51,591 bases of DNA from NCBI GenBank assembly GCA_029688955.1, contig JARUKZ010000031.1, forward strand, positions 1 through 51,591, in the 5' to 3' direction. Source of the stretch: Chitinispirillales bacterium ANBcel5 (GTDB lineage: Bacteria; Fibrobacterota; Chitinivibrionia; Chitinivibrionales; Chitinispirillaceae). The notes beneath the pieces were generated by a model. The model saw only the letters and a list, made by a program, of their open reading frames with translations, had not been told where the DNA came from and made no database searches. Made by a program: the position numbers and the translations under genes. This document shows, piece after piece, positions 44,141 through 51,591 of the stretch. The first letter of the stretch is position 1; each line of letters starts with the position of its first letter.

Positions 44141-45061
44141 TCAAACCTGTTTCTTAAGGTAAAGAGGCATTTTCATACAGGATGCTAAAAAGTCTATATA
44201 CGCTTTAAGTATTTGCATACCGCTTAACGCCAACAGTTTAAAACTATGTTTACTGTTGGCTTTTCTGGAAAGATACTCTATGAGATTTTTAAGGTATATA
44301 ATAAACACCTTCTGTGGTATTTTTCCGAAATGTAAAAGATAGAACAGAAGATGATTGTGAAGCCTTGAGAGGTAATACCGGTATTCCCGACTCTCATGAC
44401 AACCACCATATGATCTACCGTGATGATGAACAAGCGCTTTAGGGTCATAGATTATTTTAAAGCCGGCTTTTCTTACCCTCAATGAAAAGTCCACATCCTC
44501 AAAGAGAGCATTACCGGTAAATCGCTCATTGAACAACCCGCTACGATACAGCACACCTCTTTTTACAGAGAAATTTGCCCCCGTTGCATATTCCACTTCG
44601 CCATGATAATCCAGATCAAAGTTGCCGGTTGTTTCACCGGTTAGGGGGTCTATTGTGGACACAACATCGGTTGCTGCCCAGCTAGCTGTACCCTTCTGCC
44701 TTACCCTCCCAGCCACAACCCCACACGATAAATCCCTGTGAGCTTGAAGGTGCTGTTTTATACAGTTTCCTTTTATTTCGCAGTCATCATCGATAAACAA
44801 AATTATCTCACCACCACTCTGTTTTATTCCGTTATTTCTGGCCAGGGGAAGATTTTTTCTCTTCTGCCTGATAAATTTCACCTGTGGGTGGTTTTTCTGT
44901 GCAGTTGTATGATTGTAGGTATCAGACTGATCGACAACGATCACCTCATAGCCATCAACCCAGAAGTTGCCCAGGGACTTAAGTGCCCGCTTTAGATCCT
45001 GTGGCCGGTTTAGTGTGGGGATAATTATGGACAGCGAAGTTGTTTTTTCATTATTGCTCAT
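44141..45061 (-). CDS. glycosyltransferase family 2
   Basis: A 306-residue GT2 enzyme: LSIIIPTLNRPQDLKRAL, EVIVVDQSD, the DXD site LFIDDDCEI, TGANFSVKRG, FEDVDFSLRVRKAGF and LVHHHGRS. There is a hydrophobic patch near the C terminus but no clear helix bundle. It probably builds a surface glycan; donor and acceptor cannot be told. It converges on the cupin gene (10-nt gap). Confidence 0.87.
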   Translation of the reverse strand: MSNNEKTTSLSIIIPTLNRPQDLKRALKSLGNFWVDGYEVIVVDQSDTYNHTTAQKNHPQVKFIRQKRKNLPLARNNGIKQSGGEIILFIDDDCEIKGNCIKQHLQAHRDLSCGVVAGRVRQKGTASWAATDVVSTIDPLTGETTGNFDLDYHGEVEYATGANFSVKRGVLYRSGLFNERFTGNALFEDVDFSLRVRKAGFKIIYDPKALVHHHGRSYGGCHESREYRYYLSRLHNHLLFYLLHFGKIPQKVFIIYLKNLIEYLSRKANSKHSFKLLALSGMQILKAYIDFLASCMKMPLYLKKQV

Positions 45062-45162
45062 AAATAGTAACCTCTTTGCACTTTAGAGCTTACTATAGGA
45101 GCGACTCATAATCAATATGTCTGTTGGTCTATGAATAAGGTGACCTTAAACCAATGAATCCC

Positions 45163-46356
45163 TTATAAACATTTCATTGTTAAACACTCTCCTGCGCCTT
45201 TTAACACCCGTCCTCTGAAACTCATCAGAAACATCAATCCAAAAAAAGCAGCTATACTCAGGTAGGGGAAATTAATATTTATGTCGAAAACAAACCCGGC
45301 CCACAAAGGGCCAGCAATGCGACCGATACTCATAAACGATTCCGCAACACCCATCGCTGCTCCCTGATTGCCACAACACTGCCTTGAGACATAAGAAAGG
45401 GCCACCGGTTTTAACAAGGCGATAAAAAGCATAAACATACTTATTGATAGTATCACTGTCACAGTATGGGTGGCCAGTAACATTACTATAAACCCAAGCG
45501 CAATCACCGGAAATAGTAGCCGTATCAGAGTAACCTCACCAAAGCGCTTTGTTAAGGGCCCAACCAAAACCCCCTGCGCAACTGCATACATCAGACTCAT
45601 AATCATCAGTAGTAACCCAACCTCCGCAGGACCATACCCGTATCTCTGCCAGGCAAAGAGGCCGTACACACTGGTAAATCCTGATTTACCAAAATTTACA
45701 GCGAACGCAGCAATAAGCCCTATAGCCATTGGACCCACAAGTGCAGTGTGGAAATTAACCTTAAAAAACCAATTCTTATCGTTTTTCTTAGTGGCGCGAT
45801 TTTTCTCTTCCAATGATTCTGGAAGCCATACAACCATCACGGCCAAAGTCAGGAAACTAAACGCCGCTGCGATAAAAAACGGCACAGAAAGTGAACTAAA
45901 CGCAAGCACTCCCCCGATACCGGGACCAAGAATCACTCCCAGTCCCGCGGCGCCACCAACCCGCCCCATAGCAGCACTGCGTTTGTCATCACTGTAGAGA
46001 TCGCTGATCATTGCCATAGCTGCCGGAAAAGTTGCGCAGGAGAGCGCCCCCGCTAACACCTGCGCCCCATAAAGCATCCATAGCCTTGTGGCCAAACCCA
46101 TCAGCAGCATTCCTGTACCCAACCCAAGCATTCCAAGAAGTAAAAAAGGCTTCCTTCCATGGGTGTCTGATAGGCTTCCCCACAGGGGCGCGAAAAGCAA
46201 CTGCATCAGTCCATATACCGATACTAATAACCCAAGATGAATCCCTCTGCCACCAAGCGATTCGATATAGAAGGGAAAAAGAGGTATGGCGATCCCATAC
46301 CCAACCATAGCCAGTGCAATACCGATGTAAAGAATAACTACCGCCCTCGTTGTCAT
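45163..46356 (-). CDS. MFS drug-efflux transporter
   Basis: A 397-residue, 12-helix major facilitator transporter with the drug-efflux loop motif WGSLSDTHGRKPFLLLGM between helices two and three and GGAAGLGVILGPGIGGVLA (motif C, an antiporter signature) in helix five. It resembles the TetA/multidrug branch. It overlaps the rifampicin-phosphotransferase-like gene by 4 nt and is the last gene of the TetR-linked cassette, so it probably exports the same compound that the enzyme modifies. Confidence 0.85.
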   Translation of the reverse strand: MTTRAVVILYIGIALAMVGYGIAIPLFPFYIESLGGRGIHLGLLVSVYGLMQLLFAPLWGSLSDTHGRKPFLLLGMLGLGTGMLLMGLATRLWMLYGAQVLAGALSCATFPAAMAMISDLYSDDKRSAAMGRVGGAAGLGVILGPGIGGVLAFSSLSVPFFIAAAFSFLTLAVMVVWLPESLEEKNRATKKNDKNWFFKVNFHTALVGPMAIGLIAAFAVNFGKSGFTSVYGLFAWQRYGYGPAEVGLLLMIMSLMYAVAQGVLVGPLTKRFGEVTLIRLLFPVIALGFIVMLLATHTVTVILSISMFMLFIALLKPVALSYVSRQCCGNQGAAMGVAESFMSIGRIAGPLWAGFVFDININFPYLSIAAFFGLMFLMSFRGRVLKGAGECLTMKCL

Positions 46357-48977
46357 TTTTTACTTTCCTCTTCACTCGATAGTTCAACAATGCCGGTCTC
46401 GCCATTTAAGCGTACCCGTTGCCCCTCTTTAAGCTCCACCGTAGCGTTTGCCACCCCAGCCACTGCAGGCAGCCCATACTCTCTGGCTACCACTGAACCA
46501 TGACTAATTGGACCACCTGTTTCCATGATCAGCCCACCAAGCTTTAAAAACAGGGGCGTCCATGCAGGATTTGTGCCTATGGTAACCATAATATCACCTT
46601 TATTGAGACATTCCCCATCCTCCGGACGCCTGACAATTCGCACATAGCCTTCAAACACACCGGGTGATACCGGGACACCAGCCAATGCGTTCTCACCAGC
46701 TTCTACAGAAGCCGAATAGATACTCTCACCGGTACTGGTTACAATCCTTGGGGCTCTTCTGTTCATTTCAAGCTTATAGCGTTCCCTGTTTTCTGCTGCT
46801 TTTGCCCTGAGATCAAGACCGGAACGGATGTCTTCAAAATTTACCAAGAATATATCTTCAGGCTGCTTGAGACGACCCTTTGTAACCAGTTCCCTGCCAA
46901 CCTCAAACAACTGCTCCCTGTAGATAGTTAACACATGACGCAGGTAGAACTTCGAGAGCTCCCGGACACCAAACATCTCCCTAAAGTCTCTGAGCATCTT
47001 TTCCACCTTTTTTGCTTTACCCCTGCACCCGAGCTCCTCCATCTTTTTTCTAATGCGCGCAATCGCTGCTTCAGCTTCCTCCCTGGCCTCAAAAAATCGT
47101 TTCAGACCTTCTTTGTACGTTTTGTTTTCGATGTGCGTATTAACAAGATCTACCACATAGGATGGATCCTCTTTCCATGATGGTACACCTACATCGAGTT
47201 CGATGTTGTTACGATGTCCATAGTTTTCAAGAAATGATTGTATCTGAGGGCTGTTCACCGTTGCGCGCTTTCCTGAACCATCCAGCTCTTCAGCGATTTT
47301 CAGAAGCGCCATACCCATCTCAGTTGTTACACTGTGGGGTATTGCCTTTTCTACTGCTTCAAGATCAGAAACATCATCCATACAAGTGCTCATGATCTTT
47401 CGTGCCTTTTCGATGTATGTTGAGGACACTGCAACAAAGAATACAATGCCAAAACCTTTCAACATAATGTCACCGGCTGTGTGCTCGATAAAGCGCATAC
47501 GATCTTCACTTGTTTTCAGCTGCGCACACTCTGCCTTTATTTCATTGACCAACTCTTCACCATAAGCAATAGCCCCTTTTCTACCCGCCTCGGCACCGCG
47601 CTTGCCGACATTAAACATTCTTAAGGCACTCAGCCCATATCGGAGAGTATATCGGTTTAACAGTTTCAACATATTCAAACCCTTACCGCTTGTAATCTCC
47701 TTTTGCTCCCTTTGCAATAACTGAAGCAATGCTTTAGAGGTAACAGGATCTTTATCTATTGGATTATTTTCCAGTTTGCGCCGGAATTTTCGCATTCGCA
47801 TTAACTCCGTTATATCGACAAAAAGCCGCCCCCCCAGATCATTTAAAGCCCAAAGCAGTCTTGAATCATCCAAATGCTTACCACCAAATTTCCTAATCGT
47901 ATCCCTGACCATTTCCTTTATTACCTGAACACCCATCGGTGTAAACGGCTCCTGCATCGCCTGAGAGTAGTTATTCATGTTAAGATAGATTCGAAGCCCG
48001 TTTCGCCCCTGCACCCGTTCGGGCAAGTGGAATAGTGAAGTTACCGGACGCGACTGTACCAGATAGAACCGGTTATCTGCATAGGCCCATTCAACATCCT
48101 GCGGAGTGCCAAAATAGTTCTCAACCTGCAACGCAAGCTTAAGCATCGTCTTCACCTCTTCATTAGAGAGTGTTACCTTTTCCTGAAGCTCCTTTGCTAC
48201 AGGTACCAAAACGATACCATTCGCTTTTCGCTCAGTCATGTGCTCCTTTTTTGCAACACTAGTCTCAACAATCTCTTCATTGCCTTTTTGAACAACCCAC
48301 TGATCGGGGGTTACTTCTCCCCCTACAATCGCCTCACCAAGACCCCAGGATGAGTTTAGCAGAATCTGGTCACGACGGCCGTTTAGCGGATTTGCGGTAA
48401 AAAGGACACCGGATTTCTCTGAGAGAATAAGGTGTTGAACCACCACTCCATGTGCCAGATCAAGATTACTGATATCCAGTTTTTTACGATACAACAGTGC
48501 CCGGCTATTCCACAACGAGGCCCAGCATTGTTTAACACTTTTTAACAGCTCCTCTTCTCCCTGCACATTGAGAAATGTGGAGTATTGACCCGCAAAAGAG
48601 ATCCCGGGCAGATCCTCGGCTGTAGCAGAGGAGCGAACTGCTATCACCGGTCTGCCCAGGGCCTTATAGATCGCTTCAATTTCAGCCTTAATCTCCCCGG
48701 GAACAACACCATCCACAAACCATCGCTTAATCTTCTCTGAAACACACTCCCCCTCTCTTTCATTATCAATACCAGCTTCTGAAAGCAGTGCTGTAATCTT
48801 TTCATCCAGTCCGTTAATCTTCACAAACTCCCTGTATGCATTGGTCAGTAAAACAAATCCGCCCGGAACAGGAAGCCCGGCCTCTATCATCTCACCAAGG
48901 TTTGCTCCCTTGCCACCCACTACGGCAAGATCAGTCTTTCGTACATCCTCTAAATTTTTCACATACAGGTAACTCAT
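46353..48977 (-). CDS. rifampicin phosphotransferase-like (PEP-synthase-type) enzyme
   Basis: An 874-residue enzyme with three parts: an ATP-grasp PPDK_N domain (about 1-315; VGGKGANLGEMIEAGLPVP, AVRSSATAEDLPGISFAGQY, EWAYADNRFYLVQSRPV), a helical middle domain (about 320-760, with YGHRNNIELD) and a C-terminal swivelling phospho-histidine domain with His826 (ETGGPISHGSVVAREYGLP). The PEP/pyruvate barrel of PpsA and PpdK is absent. This order, length and the position of the His match rifampicin phosphotransferases, which use ATP to phosphorylate the drug. The middle domain decides the substrate and cannot be read by eye. The gene is flanked by an MFS exporter and a TetR regulator, which supports detoxification. 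Confidence 0.78.
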   Translation of the reverse strand: MSYLYVKNLEDVRKTDLAVVGGKGANLGEMIEAGLPVPGGFVLLTNAYREFVKINGLDEKITALLSEAGIDNEREGECVSEKIKRWFVDGVVPGEIKAEIEAIYKALGRPVIAVRSSATAEDLPGISFAGQYSTFLNVQGEEELLKSVKQCWASLWNSRALLYRKKLDISNLDLAHGVVVQHLILSEKSGVLFTANPLNGRRDQILLNSSWGLGEAIVGGEVTPDQWVVQKGNEEIVETSVAKKEHMTERKANGIVLVPVAKELQEKVTLSNEEVKTMLKLALQVENYFGTPQDVEWAYADNRFYLVQSRPVTSLFHLPERVQGRNGLRIYLNMNNYSQAMQEPFTPMGVQVIKEMVRDTIRKFGGKHLDDSRLLWALNDLGGRLFVDITELMRMRKFRRKLENNPIDKDPVTSKALLQLLQREQKEITSGKGLNMLKLLNRYTLRYGLSALRMFNVGKRGAEAGRKGAIAYGEELVNEIKAECAQLKTSEDRMRFIEHTAGDIMLKGFGIVFFVAVSSTYIEKARKIMSTCMDDVSDLEAVEKAIPHSVTTEMGMALLKIAEELDGSGKRATVNSPQIQSFLENYGHRNNIELDVGVPSWKEDPSYVVDLVNTHIENKTYKEGLKRFFEAREEAEAAIARIRKKMEELGCRGKAKKVEKMLRDFREMFGVRELSKFYLRHVLTIYREQLFEVGRELVTKGRLKQPEDIFLVNFEDIRSGLDLRAKAAENRERYKLEMNRRAPRIVTSTGESIYSASVEAGENALAGVPVSPGVFEGYVRIVRRPEDGECLNKGDIMVTIGTNPAWTPLFLKLGGLIMETGGPISHGSVVAREYGLPAVAGVANATVELKEGQRVRLNGETGIVELSSEEESKK

Positions 48978-49072
48978 ACTTCTCTCCTAAATGATGTGTA
49001 TTTATAGTTTTAAGTTTTTCCCCTCAACGTGTTTCTTTCTTTTTGAGTAGCAAATTCACACTCCTTTCCTAA

Positions 49073-49085
49073 ACCGACCGTCGGT
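49073..49085. promoter_or_regulatory. TetR operator, copy 1
   Basis: ACCGACCGTCGGT is a perfect 13-bp palindrome about 96 nt upstream of the rifampicin-phosphotransferase-like gene. The same sequence, extended to a shared ACCGACCGTCGGTATGT on the plus strand, occurs upstream of the TetR gene (49830-49846). Confidence 0.75.
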
Positions 49086-49120
49086 ATGTATGTAGGCAAA
49101 AAAAATGCCTTATCCACTAC

Positions 49121-49807
49121 TCACCCCAAAAAGCGGTTCAAATACGGCTCTTTTATCACTACTGTTCCCGGAGAAAGCTTAAGAACCTCATTTATTATCT
49201 CCTCATAGTAATCCAATTTCTTTACCAGGCGCCCCCTGAGCTCTTTAAGATCCGGTGGGTTTTTTACCATTTCAGTGTTCACCAATTCTTCTGCTGAGGT
49301 ATCCAGGCTATTCAACGCAAAGATAAGAAACTCAGAAAGTTCATGCGCATCACAGCTTCGGAACAACTTGTTTTCGATCCCCTCAGTAATAAACGTTTTG
49401 GTAATGATGAGCATTTTTGCCCGCAGTTTGGTTAGAATTTTACGTTCCAGTTTCAAGTTGTCATCTTCTTTAAATACTTTTTTAATTTTAGACCTCTGCT
49501 CTTTTGTGCCCGTTTTATGGCCCTGAATAGTTGCAATCATCACATTAAGCTTCTCTACTGCATTAAGGTCAGTTCTGTGCGCGATCTGCCCCAAAACCCT
49601 TAACACATGATCTGCATAGTTCTCCGATATCTGCTCGATTACATCTTCCTTGGACTGAAAGTAATGGTAAAAGGCACCTTTTGATACCCCCATTGCTTTG
49701 ATTATATCGTTTACCGTGGTTTTCTCGTAACCCCTGGTGTTGAAAAGCTCAAGGGCGGTATTGAGAAAGTCCTGTTTTCGTTTCTCAGGATCGTGATGCC
49801 TGGTCAA
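49121..49807 (-). CDS. TetR family transcriptional repressor
   Basis: A 228-residue regulator. The N-terminal helix-turn-helix reads TVNDIIKAMGVSKGAFYHYF, then SKEDVIEQ, a typical TetR_N domain. The C-terminal two-thirds are helical with no recognisable ligand family. The start is TTG with GGAGG 6 nt upstream. The downstream enzyme and MFS gene run the same way, and palindromic operators lie in front of both this gene and the enzyme gene, so it probably represses itself and the cassette until a drug binds. Confidence 0.88.
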   Translation of the reverse strand: MTRHHDPEKRKQDFLNTALELFNTRGYEKTTVNDIIKAMGVSKGAFYHYFQSKEDVIEQISENYADHVLRVLGQIAHRTDLNAVEKLNVMIATIQGHKTGTKEQRSKIKKVFKEDDNLKLERKILTKLRAKMLIITKTFITEGIENKLFRSCDAHELSEFLIFALNSLDTSAEELVNTEMVKNPPDLKELRGRLVKKLDYYEEIINEVLKLSPGTVVIKEPYLNRFLG

Positions 49808-49827
49808 AAGTGTCCTCCCTTCTATTT

Positions 49828-49844
49828 ATACCGACCGTCGGTAT
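49828..49844. promoter_or_regulatory. TetR operator, copy 2 (autoregulation)
   Basis: ATACCGACCGTCGGTAT is a perfect 17-bp palindrome placed about 10 nt downstream of the TATATT -10 box of the TetR promoter, where a bound repressor would block transcription. Confidence 0.8.
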
Positions 49845-49854
49845 GTTTAGTTTT

Positions 49855-49883
49855 AATATACCCCCATTTCATTGTGGAGTCAA
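49855..49883 (-). promoter_or_regulatory. promoter of the TetR gene
   Basis: On the minus strand TTGACT (49883-49878), a 17-nt spacer and TATATT (49860-49855). The operator follows directly, and the TTG start at 49807 is about 40 nt downstream of the predicted transcription start. Confidence 0.65.
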
Positions 49884-50040
49884 CACCTTTTTTTGCGATC
49901 TTTTTGTATACTCTCAAATATTTTCCCAGCTGTTTTCATTAAAACGGTGGGAATGGTTATAAACTATCATTGAAAGAGTAAACGGTGGCCAGAGGAAACT
50001 CTTGCAGCTAACACTAATGTATAGCCAATCAGGTTGGATG

Positions 50041-50193
50041 CTATTTGCCACTTTCTTTGACAGGCAAAAACCATACAACCCAAACAAACCATAAAAGCCA
50101 CACCGAAGTCAATAGATCTCCCTGAATAACCTTAACGATGCCGTTTATACCCAAAAGACTAAGAAAGCCAAGTTGCCAGTACCGTCTTCTCAT
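50041..50193 (-). CDS. 50-residue Trp-rich membrane protein (DUF3796-like)
   Basis: A complete small gene, ATG 50193 to TAG 50041, preceded by GAGGAG about 4 nt upstream. The product starts MRRRYWQLGFLSLLGINGI and ends WLLWFVWVVWFLPVKESGK. It has six Trp, a basic N terminus and a hydrophobic C-terminal half, probably one or two membrane helices. The pattern recalls the small DUF3796-type membrane proteins with a YWxLGxLSxLG start and WFxWFxWF centre, often found near regulators. It sits between the GNAT and TetR genes on the same strand. Function unknown; family call by eye only. Confidence 0.6.
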   Translation of the reverse strand: MRRRYWQLGFLSLLGINGIVKVIQGDLLTSVWLLWFVWVVWFLPVKESGK

Positions 50194-50243
50194 TAGCTCC
50201 TCTTTTTATAAAAAATGTTTACTCGTTAACAAACTAATTTTAT

Positions 50244-50274
50244 CGCCCACGAGGCGTAGGGGCGCAAAGCCCCT
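50244..50274. repeat. two adjacent GC-rich hairpins
   Basis: CGCC-CACGA-GGCG (50244-50256) followed after one base by AGGGGC-GCAAA-GCCCCT (50258-50274). They stand out in AT-rich DNA 17 nt after the GNAT gene. No T-run follows on either strand, so this may be a REP-like element, an mRNA-end structure or a non-canonical terminator. Confidence 0.5.
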
Positions 50275-50290
50275 GTTAAAAGAATATTAC

Positions 50291-50932
50291 TCAGCATGCT
50301 TTTTGGGCATTTCGGTTTTCTCTAAACATGTGATATACAGTTAAATCTCCGGCATGCCGCTCATCAATTGTCTTATACCCAACCTTTTCATAAAGGATTT
50401 GATTCTTTTTGTCAGCAGTAAAAAGGTATACTCCTGAACTGTCTGGATCGTTTTCACTGATTGAATGAATTTGTGAAAGGAGTTTTTTTCCAATCCCCTG
50501 ATTTTGATACTTGGGATGAACAGCCAGAGCTAAAAGTATGATGTAATTACCTTTTAAGCTCTTGGGTGCAGGTATAGTATTTCTCACTGAAAGCGCTCTT
50601 CCAATCCTTATTTTAAGTACCATGGGAGCAATGCAGCGCAATCTTTTCATCAGAAGTGTGATCCTTTTACCCAGTGGAAGTTTCCTGTTACTTTTAATAA
50701 GCGCCACCCCGGAAACTTCACCATCCCTTAAAGCAGCCAGCACCCTGCAACCGCTCTCAGCTACCCCCCTGGCTTCATTGGCTATATTCCTGCGATAAGC
50801 CTGGTAGGTACTATCTTTTGAAAAATCAAACAGATACTCTGTCATTACTTCATTTTTGAACGATTCAGCCACAACTTCTGCGCACTTTTCCACGTTCTCA
50901 CTATCACAATCCCTGATCTCTACAGCACCCAT
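50291..50932 (-). CDS. GNAT family N-acetyltransferase
   Basis: A 213-residue GNAT protein. The acetyl-CoA site is in ALAVHPKYQNQGIGKKLLSQIH (V then QxxGxG), followed by YLFTADKKNQILYEKVGYK, the usual beta-bulge and C-terminal strand. The N-terminal half contains a basic stretch (RKLPLGKRITLLMKRLR). The substrate is unknown. It lies upstream of the small Trp-rich protein and the TetR cassette on the same strand. Confidence 0.85.
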   Translation of the reverse strand: MGAVEIRDCDSENVEKCAEVVAESFKNEVMTEYLFDFSKDSTYQAYRRNIANEARGVAESGCRVLAALRDGEVSGVALIKSNRKLPLGKRITLLMKRLRCIAPMVLKIRIGRALSVRNTIPAPKSLKGNYIILLALAVHPKYQNQGIGKKLLSQIHSISENDPDSSGVYLFTADKKNQILYEKVGYKTIDERHAGDLTVYHMFRENRNAQKAC

Positions 50933-51591
50933 CTCGTCTACTCCCGCTTATTTTAAAATTACCCAACTTGCGGCTAACACCGGCTCTACTAAGCAACGGT
51001 TCGCGATACAAAGGCTTTTACACACTTACAACTACTTCTCTATACAAATACAATACACGTAGTATAGAAAACCTTGCCCGTTTTCCGAAGCGATATTCCC
51101 TGAAAACAGGTTACCCTTGTAGTTCCTTTTTAAATTAATTTTTGCTTGGGTAGTATTCTTCCTTTTTACGCTTTTTGCTTCAAAACCATTAAACTGTGAG
51201 CCCTCCACCAATAAAAGCGCCAACACCTGTGACAAACACCCTTCGTCTCCTCCCCATTGTAACAAAGCGTTTGCACAATTACAGTGTTTGCGCAATTATG
51301 GTCCCACTTTGCCGTCCTAAATAACCCACTAAGAAGTATGCTATCGCCAATAGGTGCGTTTTTGAAACTATATATCGTGTATTGTAGATACCGCATCTTT
51401 GAGAGATGCCAGACAAAATGGTCTAAACCAGATCATTTCATCTGCTAACTTATACATAATCATCTCAAACCTAATCGAATCTATATCTTAACTACGTTTC
51501 TTTTTACTGAACCCCAAAATAGCATACTAATAAACAAAGGAGCTCTCTGGTGGGCTTTAGTACACCGCCATTTGAAAACTAACCAAAACCA
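50933..51591. other. gene-free end of the window
   Basis: About 660 AT-rich nt with only short overlapping frames that look like chance. One minus-strand stretch from 51257 begins MGRRRRVFVTGVGAFIGGG but stops after 22 codons; see the rejected items. A gene may start beyond the window edge. Confidence 0.45.

Noticed and set aside
50258..50274. c-di-GMP riboswitch suggested by the GCAAAG string
   Set aside because: The GCAAAG is simply the loop of a short GC hairpin; the rest of the aptamer is absent.
51189..51257. Minus-strand frame starting MGRRRRVFVTGVGAFIGGG, like a ketosynthase N terminus or Tat signal
   Set aside because: It stops after 22 codons, has no ribosome binding site, and neither other frame continues the similarity.
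1..51591. CRISPR arrays, insertion sequences, phage or integron features
   Set aside because: No regularly spaced repeats, transposase, integrase or phage genes were seen on either strand.

Overview
The window is AT-rich chromosomal DNA from a Gram-negative (diderm) bacterium. Evidence for the diderm envelope is a Pal-type OmpA lipoprotein with a lipobox, an MlaE-type lipid-transport permease, a PlsB-type acyltransferase and a lipobox-bearing beta-helix protein. The gene mix would fit a member of the Fibrobacterota/Chitinispirillum or wider FCB neighbourhood, but this is a low-confidence guess from gene content only. I found no rRNA, tRNA, CRISPR array, intact insertion sequence or phage.

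Layout. 0.7-2.5 kb: an HDOD signalling protein with degenerate receiver-like ends, converging on a minus-strand block. 2.5-11.6 kb (minus): PlsB-like acyltransferase, then an EIIA-like/diadenylate cyclase fusion, pgi, yjbQ, trpE, trpG, trpC, trpF and hemW, mostly overlapping or nearly touching. trpD, trpB and trpA are absent here. 11.9-23 kb: a double zinc-motif protein, an orphan MlaE permease, a polyprenyl glycosylphosphotransferase, manA, a group-2 sigma-70 factor, an NfeD protease pair, a CNNM/CorC protein, ssb and a family 2 glycosyltransferase.

23-31.4 kb: a B12-binding radical SAM enzyme; a small operon in which an aldonolactone-oxidase-like flavoprotein lies between a broken and an intact gene of the Anabaena sensory rhodopsin transducer family; nfo; a beta-helix lipoprotein divergent from a PEGA-like protein; and a PAC2 protein followed by a small helix-hairpin-helix protein. 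31.5-44.1 kb: msrA-msrB, an NAD-dependent sugar reductase, pal, a PAS/PocR/GAF histidine kinase, a DUF2267 protein, an NrnA-like DHH phosphoesterase, a GH130 phosphorylase, a DUF4389-DUF4870-M48 membrane operon, metY and a DUF985 cupin. 44.1-51 kb: a glycosyltransferase and a likely resistance cassette (TetR, rifampicin-phosphotransferase-like enzyme, MFS efflux) with two copies of a perfect palindromic operator, then a 50-residue Trp-rich membrane protein not reported by a length-limited gene finder, and a GNAT acetyltransferase.

Most promising for new biology: (1) the EIIA-like/diadenylate cyclase fusion whose phospho-histidine position is Gln, in an overlapping unit with a phospholipid acyltransferase; (2) the transducer-family/flavin oxidase operon, with no rhodopsin nearby and one transducer copy internally deleted; (3) the TetR/RPH-like/MFS cassette with readable operators. 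Promoters resembling TTGACA-N17-TATAAT are visible before several genes, and one places the start codon at the predicted transcription start (a leaderless candidate before the NfeD protease).
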